Counted from the first letter of the stretch, positions 48,352-57,585 are shown. The stretch is 64,000 nt of DNA from an uncultured Shimia sp. (GCF_947498095.1 NZ_CANMJE010000004.1:204908-268907), one strand, 5' to 3'. Program-made: numbers and translations. Notes: generated from the letters alone by a model not told the origin.

Positions 48352-49377
48352 TTGATCGAGGAGAACATTCCAACCACAAGAGCAGCGCACCTCTTGCTCT
48401 ATTGCGATATCCTCAGTGATATTGGAACGCCAGTTGATCGAGATATCGAACGGGCTGGCCTGCCAGTGAATCTGGCTGAGATGCCAGATGCCTTGGTCAA
48501 CAACATCCTTGCAACAGAATTTGTTGGCCGTTGTGGCGGGCGTGAAGGTGTAGAAGATTTGGGCTGGCTTGGGGCAAGCCATTTCGCACTGCCAAGCTTT
48601 ACCGCTGAGGTTACGGAGGGTCTCAAGTCACGAGCAAGCGTTGCCGGGAAAATAGCGCAGTTCAAAGAACTGTCATCTCTGGAAGACTCGCATCTAGAGA
48701 TCGACCTTAACAAACACGGCGAATTTGCCACGGTGGTTTGTGATATGCTTTTGCCAACTGAGCTTGTTGGAATGAGCTGCAGCGAATGGGTGCAATTGGC
48801 AGTTATGATCGAGATTGTTCGCTCTGTTGTTGGTCCTCAATGGACTCCAGTTTCCCTAAATTTCAGAACCACGTTTAAACCGGCTAATGATGCTCGAACG
48901 GCTTTTCCGAACACGCAATTCAAGTTTGGACAACCCAAGACTTCGATGACCATCAACTCGGATTTTCTGGACTGCTGCAACCTTGGTGGTGCCTTTGACT
49001 CAAGCCATCAAACGTCACCCGTATCCCATTGTCAGATCAAGACGATCAAACAGCTTATCCGTCCGTATCTTTTGGCTGCCCCACCACCTATCGAAGTAAT
49101 GGCTGAAATGGCTGCCAAAAGGCCACGCTCGTTTCAGAGATGGCTTTTGTCCAAGGGAACGTCATACAGAGAATTGGTGAACGAAGTTCGCATTGAAATG
49201 GCCGCGGAATTGTTGGCGAACGAAGACCTAAACCTGATCCAGGTGGCTATGCATTTGGGCTATGAAAACCAATCAAACTTTGGGCGCAGTTTCAAAAAAA
49301 TGACAGGAATTTCGCCGGCAATGTACCGCCGCGGCCTGAAGAAAAACAAAGCCCTTCGAGATTTGAAACGAACCTGA
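48352..49377 (+). CDS. AraC family regulator with arabinose-binding-like N-domain
   Basis: 341 residues. An Arabinose_bd-type N-terminal domain (DIERAGLPVNLAEMPDALV onward) precedes a C-terminal AraC double helix-turn-helix (about 240-335) with AAKRPRSFQRWLLSKG and HLGYENQSNFGRSFKKMTGISP. Start codon TTG 48352 is inferred from the N-terminal pattern; the upstream G9 tract gives the only ribosome-binding site. Codon use is less GC-biased than the flanking core genes. Converges with the K+ channel gene. Target unknown. Confidence 0.85.
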   Translation: MIEENIPTTRAAHLLLYCDILSDIGTPVDRDIERAGLPVNLAEMPDALVNNILATEFVGRCGGREGVEDLGWLGASHFALPSFTAEVTEGLKSRASVAGKIAQFKELSSLEDSHLEIDLNKHGEFATVVCDMLLPTELVGMSCSEWVQLAVMIEIVRSVVGPQWTPVSLNFRTTFKPANDARTAFPNTQFKFGQPKTSMTINSDFLDCCNLGGAFDSSHQTSPVSHCQIKTIKQLIRPYLLAAPPPIEVMAEMAAKRPRSFQRWLLSKGTSYRELVNEVRIEMAAELLANEDLNLIQVAMHLGYENQSNFGRSFKKMTGISPAMYRRGLKKNKALRDLKRT

Positions 49378-49443
49378 CCAGGGCGCGATCATGCCTTATC
49401 CCCTTTGCCTTTCGGCAGGCGCTGGAATTTTTCGCCCCAGGGC

Positions 49444-50079
49444 CTAGCTTTCGTTTTGCCGGTACGTCCCAACAATGCTGCCAATCATAATCGCCATGTA
49501 CAGGACTCCCCCAACCGCTTCGATTCCGGCTGAGATTCGAGCCAGTGGAGAGATTGGCAGGATGTCCCCGTAGCCCAGTGACGTCAGGGTCACAAGGCTG
49601 AAGTAAATCGACGAGGTCCACAGTTCAGCGCCTTCTCCGAAAGCGATTGATCCCGGGTGCCAGCGTTCGATCTGGACATAAAACATGGCCCAGACCATCG
49701 CCAAAAGAACATATCCGAAAATACCGCCAAGCAGAGCGTCATAATCCCCAGCCTCGCGCTCCATTAGGTTTCGAAACGTCACAGCCAGCGCGCCGACGAG
49801 CATTGCACCAGAAAAGATCGCGACCATGCCCTGAACACCGTCGGTCACAAGTGCCAGCAACGTCGTGCCAAACCATCCGACGACAATCACCAACCCCAAT
49901 CCCCTGTGCAATGTTCGATTGAGGCTTTTGAGGATTGCGGCAACGACAACAACTTCGATCAAAGCTACGCCAACAAGGGTTACCCAAGTCGCGCTTCCAA
50001 ACAGAGGTTCTACGACCACTGCGACAAGAAGCAGAAGCAATAGAACTTCCCATCGGAGTAACCACGGTGCTGCTGGCAT
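49444..50079 (-). CDS. Two-TM-pore potassium channel family protein
   Basis: 211 residues with about six hydrophobic segments. The last pair flanks the K+ selectivity filter TLTSLGYGD (about residue 175), so this is an ion-channel (PF07885) protein without a cytoplasmic RCK domain. Four subunits would form the pore. It is the last gene of the HlyD-DUF2955-antiporter-channel operon, 41 bp after the antiporter gene. Physiological role inferred: membrane-potential or K+ balance. Confidence 0.88.
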   Translation of the reverse strand: MPAAPWLLRWEVLLLLLLVAVVVEPLFGSATWVTLVGVALIEVVVVAAILKSLNRTLHRGLGLVIVVGWFGTTLLALVTDGVQGMVAIFSGAMLVGALAVTFRNLMEREAGDYDALLGGIFGYVLLAMVWAMFYVQIERWHPGSIAFGEGAELWTSSIYFSLVTLTSLGYGDILPISPLARISAGIEAVGGVLYMAIMIGSIVGTYRQNES

Positions 50080-50120
50080 TTTTGCGATCCCCTATTTTCA
50101 AAACCCAAAAGGCAACAGGG

Positions 50121-51326
50121 TTAGTCGCCTGATTTATCGTTGGTGAACCGGAAGATTTCCGGCGCGTACTTGGCTGTAATCCCGTGAACAAAAGCCGAAA
50201 TCAATACTGCAGTGATTGAAATCACCAGAATACCATCGATTTTTTCGACGCCTTCAAACTCCATCACCACCAGCACAGCAAACAATGCGGTCGCGAGGCC
50301 ACGCGGGCCAAACCAGCCATAGAACAATCTTTCGTTCACCGTTGTGTCGGTCCCGATCAACGAACACCAGATCGCAATCGGGCGCACGACAAGCAATGAC
50401 ATTGCCACGATCAACAGGACCATGGGCGTCATATGGGACAGCGCTTCCGGTACAAACAGCGCCCCGATAAAGAAGAAACTGAGCATGGCCAGGAACTGCC
50501 CGTCACCTTCAAGGAAGTGGCGGGCATGATGCACGGACCCCGAGGCGGCATTGGCGTAGGCGATGCCTGCGACAAACACTGCGACGAATGAGTTGCCGCC
50601 AGCATGTTCTGCACCAAAGAAAATGAAGGCCACCATGATGAGCGAAGCAACCTGCCCAAGACCCTCATCCATCAAACCACGGTCCACGACAAAGTTGCGC
50701 AGCTTGCCAATAGCAAAGCCCCCTGCGATGCCGACAACAGCCCCAATACCAATCTGCGACGCGATCAAAGACATCAATCCTTCGCCGCCGTCTCCACCCC
50801 CGGTGCTTTCAATGGCGAGACCGGCAAAGAAGATGACGAAAGGTAGCGCCAAACCGTCATTCAAACCACTTTCTGCGTTCATAGCGTCACGAAATGTCTG
50901 GGGAATACGCTCGTTGGACTGAATTGACTGTCCCAGCGCCGCATCTGTCGGCGCGAGCAGCGCGGCCAGAAGGCACACCTCCCATAGGGGCCAGTCTGGC
51001 AACAGGAGCATGTTAACTACGGCCCCTAAACCGATGGCAATCGGCAGTCCCATCGCCAGCATTCGAAAGGTGCGCGTCCCGATCTTTTCCAGCGCATCTT
51101 TGCGCAGCGTTGTGGCATCTGCAAACAGCAACAAGGCCAGCGTAACCTCGGCCAGATCATGGAACACGCCAGCGCCTTCCAACGTCAAACCGGGGCCACC
51201 AAAACCTATGGCAACCCCAAGCGCGAGGAAGGCCATGGGCATTGTAATCCCCCACGATCCGATCTTTGCGGAAAACATGCAGTAAAGCAGCATCAGCAGC
51301 GCGATATATACGAGATAGTGTTCCAT
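50121..51326 (-). CDS. CPA1-type cation:proton antiporter
   Basis: 401 residues with about twelve helices. CPA1/Na+-H+ exchanger motifs are visible: LAPTDAALGQ (discontinuous helix) and AMNAESGLNDGLALP, in which Asn-Asp is the ion-binding pair of electroneutral antiporters. It exchanges Na+ or K+ for H+. No C-terminal regulatory domain is present. It lies 34 bp after the DUF2955 gene and 41 bp before the channel gene. Confidence 0.9.
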   Translation of the reverse strand: MEHYLVYIALLMLLYCMFSAKIGSWGITMPMAFLALGVAIGFGGPGLTLEGAGVFHDLAEVTLALLLFADATTLRKDALEKIGTRTFRMLAMGLPIAIGLGAVVNMLLLPDWPLWEVCLLAALLAPTDAALGQSIQSNERIPQTFRDAMNAESGLNDGLALPFVIFFAGLAIESTGGGDGGEGLMSLIASQIGIGAVVGIAGGFAIGKLRNFVVDRGLMDEGLGQVASLIMVAFIFFGAEHAGGNSFVAVFVAGIAYANAASGSVHHARHFLEGDGQFLAMLSFFFIGALFVPEALSHMTPMVLLIVAMSLLVVRPIAIWCSLIGTDTTVNERLFYGWFGPRGLATALFAVLVVMEFEGVEKIDGILVISITAVLISAFVHGITAKYAPEIFRFTNDKSGD

Positions 51327-51360
51327 GTTTTTCTTGTCCCCAAGTGCCGATTTTGCCGGG

Positions 51361-52458
51361 CTACGCCTGTTGCGCGCCCTGTTCTGTTTCGTTGGTGTCG
51401 GATTGATCCAAGCGGGTGTTTAACCGCCGTTCAGGCAGGAGATGGTCAACTGTCACAAAGGACAGAAGTACCCAAGCCAGCGCCCCGCCCAATTGCAACA
51501 GACGGTCCAGCATTTTCACATCCACATCATCGCCAAACGGCGCCATAGAGCCCCCGAGCAAGATCAGGCTCGCGCTCAGCGCCGTGCCAGCCAGCGCAGA
51601 GGACGGTTTGCCGGAAATCAGCCAGTTCGACAGGATAAAGCAGTTCAGCAAAACAATGATGGCCATGAACCCGAACTGCGTGTTGATGACGATCAACTGA
51701 TAGGCCACCCAAGCCATGAAACCACCAATCAAGTTGGCAAGTAGCATGGCTGTGGCCACCTTGGGCCCATCAGCGGTACTGGCAGCCAGCTGAAAGGAAA
51801 GAATGCCGACGAAGAGCAAGGTAATCACGGCTCCGCCATCCAGCATGAAAAACAGGACGACAAAAGGCGCGGTGACCAGCGTCATTCGCAATAGCCGGCG
51901 CATAGCGTCAAAGCTGGGTTGATCGACCGTCGGCACCGCTTCTGCCGGTGTTGACATCACCTGTGCCGGAATGAGGCCAAAGGCCACCCAGGTCGCCAAC
52001 AAAGCGGCTGCCATGTTCAGAGGCAGTGCAATCGCGAAGATCAAGGCAATATCCAGCGACAAGTGAACGAGAAACGGCATCAGAACCGCCTCAATCAGAG
52101 CCAGAATGACGATCAACGGAGGTTTGCCCGTGACCGATAGGGAGAAGGCCCACATGAGCATCAAGACCTGCGCAATCATGAAGGTCGGGCGATAAGGTAA
52201 GAGCACTGAAAACAGTGCAAAACCAAACAGCAGCATCAAAACCGCCGTCAATACGGTCTTAACGCCCGCTCCAAACGACGGCGCGGCAGGCCCTTGCAAG
52301 AACATTGACGCGAAGACAGCGCCAAGAAACGCAAAAGGCCATTGCAACAACATCCCGGCGATGAAGACGCCAGCCACACCAATGGCCAGCCGCACGCCTT
52401 TTCGTTCGTCTTTCACGAAAGCAGGTGATGCTGTTTCAGAGGCGACATCAATAGGCAT
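51361..52458 (-). CDS. DUF2955 membrane protein (FUSC/aromatic-acid-exporter-like)
   Basis: 365 residues with ten or more helices in two similar halves separated by a hydrophilic linker (about 165-190). This layout and the neighbouring HlyD adaptor match DUF2955, a family related to FUSC/AaeB-type exporters. Its start overlaps the HlyD stop by 11 bp. Probably exports an organic acid or aromatic across the inner membrane with the HlyD protein; no outer-membrane channel gene is adjacent. Substrate unknown. Confidence 0.82.
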   Translation of the reverse strand: MPIDVASETASPAFVKDERKGVRLAIGVAGVFIAGMLLQWPFAFLGAVFASMFLQGPAAPSFGAGVKTVLTAVLMLLFGFALFSVLLPYRPTFMIAQVLMLMWAFSLSVTGKPPLIVILALIEAVLMPFLVHLSLDIALIFAIALPLNMAAALLATWVAFGLIPAQVMSTPAEAVPTVDQPSFDAMRRLLRMTLVTAPFVVLFFMLDGGAVITLLFVGILSFQLAASTADGPKVATAMLLANLIGGFMAWVAYQLIVINTQFGFMAIIVLLNCFILSNWLISGKPSSALAGTALSASLILLGGSMAPFGDDVDVKMLDRLLQLGGALAWVLLSFVTVDHLLPERRLNTRLDQSDTNETEQGAQQA

Positions 52459-53512
52459 AAGACAGGAAGGCCATTAGGCGAATGTACCCCGCCCCCAAAG
52501 TGTTCAGAAAACCGTTGTCACCCGTGTAGATGATGACATCAGCCTGACCGTTCAGCTGAAAATAGACGTCGTCATCTGCGTTTCGACCACTTTCATAACC
52601 GGGCAGGATGATCCGCACGGGAAACCGTTGAGGATCCCGCATCCAGCCAACCGTTCTCGGAGGCATCGCCAATCCGTCAAGAGAGCCACCTCCGATTGAT
52701 GCCGCCGCAGAAAAACTCTCGACTTTGCCTTTCAATATGCGCCCTGGATGAATGTCCAAAACGACTTCGACCGGCGCTCCGATGGCAACCTTGCTCAGGT
52801 TGTTTTCGGTCATGTATGCCTCGATCCAGATGTTCTCTGCGTCGATGTAGGTCATCAAAGGACGTCCGGCCGCTGCGAACGCACCAGGGGCAATATCCAG
52901 ATTGCTTACGCCACCCGATGCGGGCGCCTTGATCTCGGTCCATGACAGCTTGAGTTCTGCATCTGCAAGTGCGGCGAGCGCTTTCTTCACGACCGGATTG
53001 TCTTCGCCCCGAGGCCCGAGTTGTTGCTTGGCTCGCTCAAGACCTGCCTCGGCACTGGCTAAGGCGCTTTCTGCTGCGGTCAATTGGGCGCGGGCATCAT
53101 CGCCGCGCGCCGCGGCAACCAAACCCTTCTTTTCCATTTCAAATACGCGCGCGGTTTGAAGCTGGGTGTTTTTCAATGTCGAAGACGCCCGCGCAAGAGC
53201 AGCCTGGGCGGCTTCAACCTGTGCCGAGCCTACACCTACGTTGAGCAGAGCTGCCTGTAAGTTTGCCTGTGCCGTGTCTCGCGCAATCTCGTAGGCTCTG
53301 GCATCGATACGTGCCAAGATCGTACCCGCTTCAACGCGTTGACCGTTGACCACATTAAGCTCGACAACATCACCTGCGACTTTTGGGACAATCTGGGTAA
53401 CCACAGCCTTTACCCGCGCGTTGCTTGTGAAGGGTGTCGTGCGATCAGCGGCGAGATACCAGATCATCAGAGCCATTGCGACAAATACGAGAATTCGGAT
53501 GGTTGTTTTCAT
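52448..53512 (-). CDS. HlyD family secretion/efflux adaptor
   Basis: 354 residues: one N-terminal membrane anchor (5-22), a biotinyl-lipoyl-like half-motif (PKVAGDVVELNVVNGQRVEAG), a long coiled-coil hairpin (about 85-190, rich in Ala/Glu), the second lipoyl half (KAPASGGVSNLDIAPGAF) and a beta-barrel domain. Periplasmic adaptor of the EmrA/AaeA kind. ATG 53512 with GAGAGAG upstream is preferred over the longer frame. First gene of the four-gene operon. Confidence 0.9.
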   Translation of the reverse strand: MKTTIRILVFVAMALMIWYLAADRTTPFTSNARVKAVVTQIVPKVAGDVVELNVVNGQRVEAGTILARIDARAYEIARDTAQANLQAALLNVGVGSAQVEAAQAALARASSTLKNTQLQTARVFEMEKKGLVAAARGDDARAQLTAAESALASAEAGLERAKQQLGPRGEDNPVVKKALAALADAELKLSWTEIKAPASGGVSNLDIAPGAFAAAGRPLMTYIDAENIWIEAYMTENNLSKVAIGAPVEVVLDIHPGRILKGKVESFSAAASIGGGSLDGLAMPPRTVGWMRDPQRFPVRIILPGYESGRNADDDVYFQLNGQADVIIYTGDNGFLNTLGAGYIRLMAFLSYAY

Positions 53513-53945
53513 TATGCTCTCTCGGCACGTTTGTATTTGTATGTGTTTTGAAGGAGACGTAACTAGCTTTATGGTCATTTCACGTCACGTCGAGCATTTG
53601 GAAGGTTTTCTAAACCATAGAAATCTTAGTAATAGTAAAAGAGGAAAAGATTCAGTTCCTTTGCCGAGAAAAACCTTGTGTCTCGATGAACGTTACTAGA
53701 TTTTGGCGAGGCTGGATGTTCTGTGTGATGTTTTTACGGGTCCTCAAACAATCGGCCTGACGATATAAAGGTTGCCGCGCCAAGCCCTGCTGGTACTTTG
53801 GAAAGAGCATAGAGAAACGTTCCGCATCCCAAAAAACATGGATCCTGATCAAATTAGAGCAACGCGATCCCAACAGCGTCAAAAACACTAATCTCCTAAC
53901 CGCGCAAATTTAGTTTCCAGACTTTGGCAGAATCCTTCCGAACTA

Positions 53946-53995
53946 CGGAACGTTCCGAGTTTGGGGAACTTCAGGTATACCTGAAGTTCCCCAAA
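53946..53995. repeat. Adjacent perfect palindromes of 12 and 36 bp
   Basis: CGGAACGTTCCG (53946-53957) is followed after 2 bp by a 36-bp perfect palindrome (53960-53995) centred on GTATAC, with arms TTTGGGGAACTTCAGGTA and its exact complement. There is no loop and no U-tract, so it is not an ordinary terminator. It could be a recombinase or resolvase target, an element end joined head to head, or an operator for a dimeric protein. Confidence 0.8.
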
Positions 53996-54083
53996 GAAAA
54001 TTCAAGCAAGTCCCAAAACTCGTACTGAAACGCAATCGTTTTGGTTGTTGGATGTGATGGTAGGAATTTCTGTCGACGCATAG

Positions 54084-54102
54084 GTAACATCGACTTACGG
54101 CA
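54084..54102 (+). repeat. 19-bp repeat, copy 1 (copy 2 at 57586-57604)
   Basis: GTAACATCGACTTACGGCA here and GTAACATCGGCTTACGGCA at 57586-57604 match at 18 of 19 positions, in direct orientation, flanking the decayed region and the lytic transglycosylase. May be a relic of a duplicated element. Confidence 0.45.
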
Positions 54103-54296
54103 ATTTCTGATCGAATTAGTGCAGATGCTGGGGTATTTCAGGTGCCACTACCACCAAGGCGAGCTCCTTTGATGGCACGACTGAGACCCGATTGCTTGGG
54201 CTGCCCGAGGTGTCGTGTGGAACTGATGGCGATCGGAGTACTAAGCAGCCGGCCAGTTTGCCCGGAGTATTCGGTATTTTGGCCGAGGAGCAGTTC

Positions 54297-54632
54297 TTAA
54301 GTTAAGCTATTGGCATTGCCATGGAATCGACGGGGCCAGAGGTACTCTAAGTCGACGACAAGCAGTTCCTCCAGCCAGCGCGGCAGCTATTTACTCGCGT
54401 ACCTTCGGCAATTTTGAAGCCGAGTGTTTTCTGAGTCTTGCTCTGAAACATAGAAACAAACTCCTTGATCTGACCTGCCGCAAAGACATCTGCTACCTTC
54501 TCTTTGGTCAGATCGCATCCGCGTAAATTGTTATCTATGGTGAGATTGAACAGCACTCAATCACGACAGTTCTCGGCAATCTCCAGGCGCACTCGGATCA
54601 CCCAGATTTGTTTGGCAAAAGTGGTGTTTTTG
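54297..54632 (-). pseudogene. Broken tyrosine recombinase (phage integrase family) gene
   Basis: The minus-strand translation gives IWVIRVRLEIAENCRD, a stop, then VLFNLTIDNNLRGCDLTKEKV and SKTQKTLGFKIAEGTR. In another frame it continues LPRWLEELLVVDLEYLWPRRFHG. These segments match in order the common roseobacter/rhizobial site-specific integrase (RDLALFNLAIDSKLRGCD... and YLWP.R.H). At least one nonsense codon and one frameshift are present and the catalytic HxxR/Tyr end is missing. A scar of a past integration. Confidence 0.7.
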
Positions 54633-54933
54633 ACCAACTAAGCATTCCTTGTTTCAGGCAGACGGGCAAGCGCTGGCTGGTAAATTTTGTGATTGTGCGA
54701 TGGTCCTGCCGATACACCACGCTCTATCGCTAGGCCAACCAGACGTTTGCTAACCAAACCAGCAAATACAGTTGCCAACACCGTGATATTTCGGAAAAAG
54801 CCAACTCGGTCCATTTCAAGCTTTTACGACAATTCTTTGGGGGTACGGGACCCCTTTGCGACTATACCTCGCCTCTCTCGCAATTCTCTGGCAATCTCTC
54901 GATAAGCAACACAGGCAAAGAAGAGTAGTTTCA

Positions 54934-56085
54934 ATGAATTCGTCACGTCGCAGCTTTGTTCTCGGGCTCTCGGCCCTGTCTCTTGCAGCCTGCCAAAGCT
55001 CCCTTGGCCCCAGATCAACATCGCCTGCACCCAGCTCACAGGGGTTGTCGGCGGATTTGCGCCCGACGCCAAATCGCGACTACTCGGCTTGGGTGGCCAG
55101 TTTCAAGGACCGTGCAAGGGCGCAGGGCATCACTGACACGACCCTAACCGCCGCGTTTCGCGATACTGGCTACTTGCCGGGTGTCATCACGCGGGATCGC
55201 AACCAGACAGAGTTCACCCGCACGCTTGAAGATTATCTGTCTATTGCAGCCTCGGATGAGCGCGTTTCCAAGGGCCGCGCCAGATTTGCCCGGCATGGCA
55301 ACACGCTGAGCCGTCTGGAACAGAGCTACGGCGTGGATGCGGAAATCATTTGCGCCATTTGGGGGCTGGAAAGCTACTACGGCGAGCGCAAGGGCGACAT
55401 TCCGGTGATCTCTGCCGCCTCTACGCTGGCCTTTGACGGGCGCCGGGGCAGCTTTTACGAAAAGCAACTGATCGCGGCGCTCAAGATTCTGCAAAACGGC
55501 GACATCTCTGTGCAGCGCATGACGGGCAGTTGGGCGGGCGCCATGGGGCACACGCAGTTTATCCCAACCAGCTATCTGGCTTTTGCGGTAGATTTTACCG
55601 GCGATGGTCGCCGGGACATCTGGTCTGATGATCCGACAGATGCGCTTGCCTCAACGGCCGCGTACTTGCAGAAGAATGGCTGGAGCCGCGGCACCAAATG
55701 GGGCAGAGAATTGCGCCCCGGGGAAACAGCGTCGCGTGTGATCCAACCTCAGACCGGCGGCCCGCGTTTTACGGTGACCGGCAATTTCAACGCGATCAAA
55801 CGCTACAACAACTCCGACAGCTATGCGATTGGCGTTGGTCACCTGGCGGATCGCATCGGTGGTGCAGGGCCACTGCGTACTCCTTTTCCTCCCGATCAGT
55901 ATGGGCTGACCAAGGACGACCGCATCGCATTACAGTCTCGCCTGACGGCACGTGGGTTTGACACCGGCGGCGCAGATGGCGTGTTGGGCCCAAAGTCGCG
56001 CGGCGCAATTGCTGACTATCAGCGTAGCATTGGAGCTGAACCGACGGGAGACCCATCGCCGACTCTGCTTGCGTCGCTGGGTTAA
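54934..56085 (+). CDS. Lytic murein transglycosylase (MltB-type) with peptidoglycan-binding domain
   Basis: 383 residues. A lipoprotein-like signal includes SRRSFVLGLSALSLAAC (lipobox Cys20, also a twin-arginine pair). The SLT_2/MltB domain (about 45-310) has catalytic Glu146 in IWGLESYYG and the MGHTQFIPTSYL motif. A C-terminal PG_binding_1 domain (about 325-380) carries FDTGGADGVLGPKSRGAI. It cleaves peptidoglycan with 1,6-anhydro end formation at the outer membrane. ATG 54934 with AAGAG upstream is chosen. An intact core-like gene surrounded by decayed DNA. Confidence 0.9.
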   Translation: MNSSRRSFVLGLSALSLAACQSSLGPRSTSPAPSSQGLSADLRPTPNRDYSAWVASFKDRARAQGITDTTLTAAFRDTGYLPGVITRDRNQTEFTRTLEDYLSIAASDERVSKGRARFARHGNTLSRLEQSYGVDAEIICAIWGLESYYGERKGDIPVISAASTLAFDGRRGSFYEKQLIAALKILQNGDISVQRMTGSWAGAMGHTQFIPTSYLAFAVDFTGDGRRDIWSDDPTDALASTAAYLQKNGWSRGTKWGRELRPGETASRVIQPQTGGPRFTVTGNFNAIKRYNNSDSYAIGVGHLADRIGGAGPLRTPFPPDQYGLTKDDRIALQSRLTARGFDTGGADGVLGPKSRGAIADYQRSIGAEPTGDPSPTLLASLG

Positions 56086-57305
56086 ATCACCGGCTTCGAG
56101 GGGATCAAACCTTCTCGGTTGGATTGGCACATCGGACCAAAGGCGAACTCCGTGCCAAGTGCAGAAAAAGTCAATTTTTTAACCCTTGTGTCGATACGTG
56201 AGTAGAGAAGCAACAGAACCCAGTCCAACGCCATTCATGGCAGGTTTCCGGGACCACGGCTGGCCACGGAGAGGCCCGCTGACGTTAGGACTGGGACCCG
56301 ATCGCTGAGGAAAACTTCGTTTCGACAGACCTTGCGTCAGAGACAATCCGGTAAACCCCGCCAAAATTGCCACCAGCAGAGAGGCAATGACCAGCCAGTA
56401 GTTATGGGTATACTCCAGATACTGCATGCCCAGTTCTATCTCCCCTCTAGAACGCGATCAAAAAATGCCCTCCCTTTGGCGCGTCCAGACCACCCGCACA
56501 CTAGGGAACAGATCCCGCCTAAAATGCAAGGAGAACAGCCACTATTCCCTATCTTGTCAGTTTTCTGAAACGCTATCGACAGAGCCAAACATTGCGTGCA
56601 ATTTTTCCAGTGTCTCGTCCGGCAATGGGCCCTTCGAGAGAGCTCAAGTTTTCGGCCAGATGCGCTACAGCCCCGGTTCCACACCACACAACAAGCCCAG
56701 TCTGCAATCAATGTTTGGCTCAAGCAGTACAACCAGGTCAGGCCTTATCACGCATTGAACATGCGCCCGCCGGCACCTGAAACCTTATTAGAGAAATCAA
56801 AAATTACTGGTACTGAAATTGGGGGCTAGACATTGGGAGGTCAGCGTTAGGTCTGAGTATAGTAAGCAGGGCTTGGGCATAGGGATAAGTAATGAAGGCG
56901 CAGGTAGAAGGAGCGGAGTAAGCGATGTTCTAGTCAAGGTGTTGGCACGGCCACCGGTGCTATAACAACCTCGCGTCCACCCCGTTCGCCTGACGATCTC
57001 TCTCGCCCCAAATGCTATCCGCACGCGACCCTATCTCAAAAAGTCGTAGGTTCATACGGCGCCGGTTATGACATCGATCCCGGACGACCTAGTAGCCGGA
57101 CTTTACCTTCGCGCGACCGAGGGTTTTTCGGCGAGACCAGCACTTCAAAGGCACAGCCAACGCCCCCCATTCTGACGGCAACCCATAGCTGACTACCCCT
57201 ACCGTATTTTGGCGGGGAGCCACCGTAGTGAAATTTAGAAAGCTCACTGAATTATGATCCAAGCATCTATCCGACGCGTATTAGTTGAACAAAAAGGAGA
57301 ACAAC
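56086..57305. other. Gene-poor region with transposase remnant
   Basis: About 1.2 kb between the lytic transglycosylase and a small membrane protein gene. The only recognisable coding trace is the transposase C-terminus at 56677-56829. The rest holds short, motif-free frames on both strands. Confidence 0.55.
56677..56829 (+). pseudogene. IS3-family-like transposase C-terminal remnant
   Basis: A frame from 56677 to the stop at 56829 reads FHTTQQAQSAINVWLKQY, then NQVRPYHALNMRPPAPETL. This is the end of an rve-type transposase (W-x-x-x-Y-N-x-x-R-P-H/Y-x-A-L-x-x-x-P-P-x-P-E-T). No intact catalytic DDE upstream was found in the same frame. Likely an IS fragment. Confidence 0.65.
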
Positions 57306-57560
57306 ATGTCTGGATTTAGTGAATATAAAAGTGATTGGGACGCGGTGATGGACGAGACTAAAAACCCATTTAAGACGTTGTCATTACCGACTGCGCATAT
57401 GCTCATGCAACTGCTCGCATGGATGTGGAGTGCAGTATTCTCAATATCAGTTGGTAGTTTTTTGGTATTTGGAGTTACAGCAGTTGGTCACGTGCTGGTC
57501 ATAGCTGGCATTTTCATAACAATCATGATGTTTAAAACGGCTGAGGAAGGAAGAGGATAA
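57306..57560 (+). CDS. Small membrane protein of unknown function, 84 aa
   Basis: 84 residues starting MSGFSEYKSDWDAVMDETK with a textbook AAGGAG ribosome-binding site 7 bp upstream. The second half has one or two hydrophobic helices (LLAWMWSAVFSISVGSFLVFG and GHVLVIAGIFITIMMF, about residues 38-76) and a charged tail (KTAEEGRG). I do not recognise the family. It sits alone on an AT-richer segment, and its good start signals suggest a real, possibly recently acquired gene. Confidence 0.62.
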   Translation: MSGFSEYKSDWDAVMDETKNPFKTLSLPTAHMLMQLLAWMWSAVFSISVGSFLVFGVTAVGHVLVIAGIFITIMMFKTAEEGRG

Positions 57561-57585
57561 TCCTGCTTGGGCTTTGTTCCTGTAC

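Larger units (their letters stand above)
53513..54933. other. Decayed, gene-poor region
   Basis: About 1.4 kb between HlyD and the lytic transglycosylase with no intact gene. Short frames are unrelated to one another. It contains a 12-bp and a 36-bp palindrome (53946-53995), a broken tyrosine-recombinase gene (about 54297-54632) and one copy of a 19-bp repeat (54084-54102). Base composition is more AT-rich than the core. Confidence 0.6.

Noticed and set aside
54347..54556. Topoisomerase C-terminal repeat or zinc-domain fragment
   Set aside because: First impression from LTKEKVADVF and SKTQKT. The flanking segments (IWVIRVRLEI, NLRGCD, YLWP) fit a tyrosine recombinase much better.
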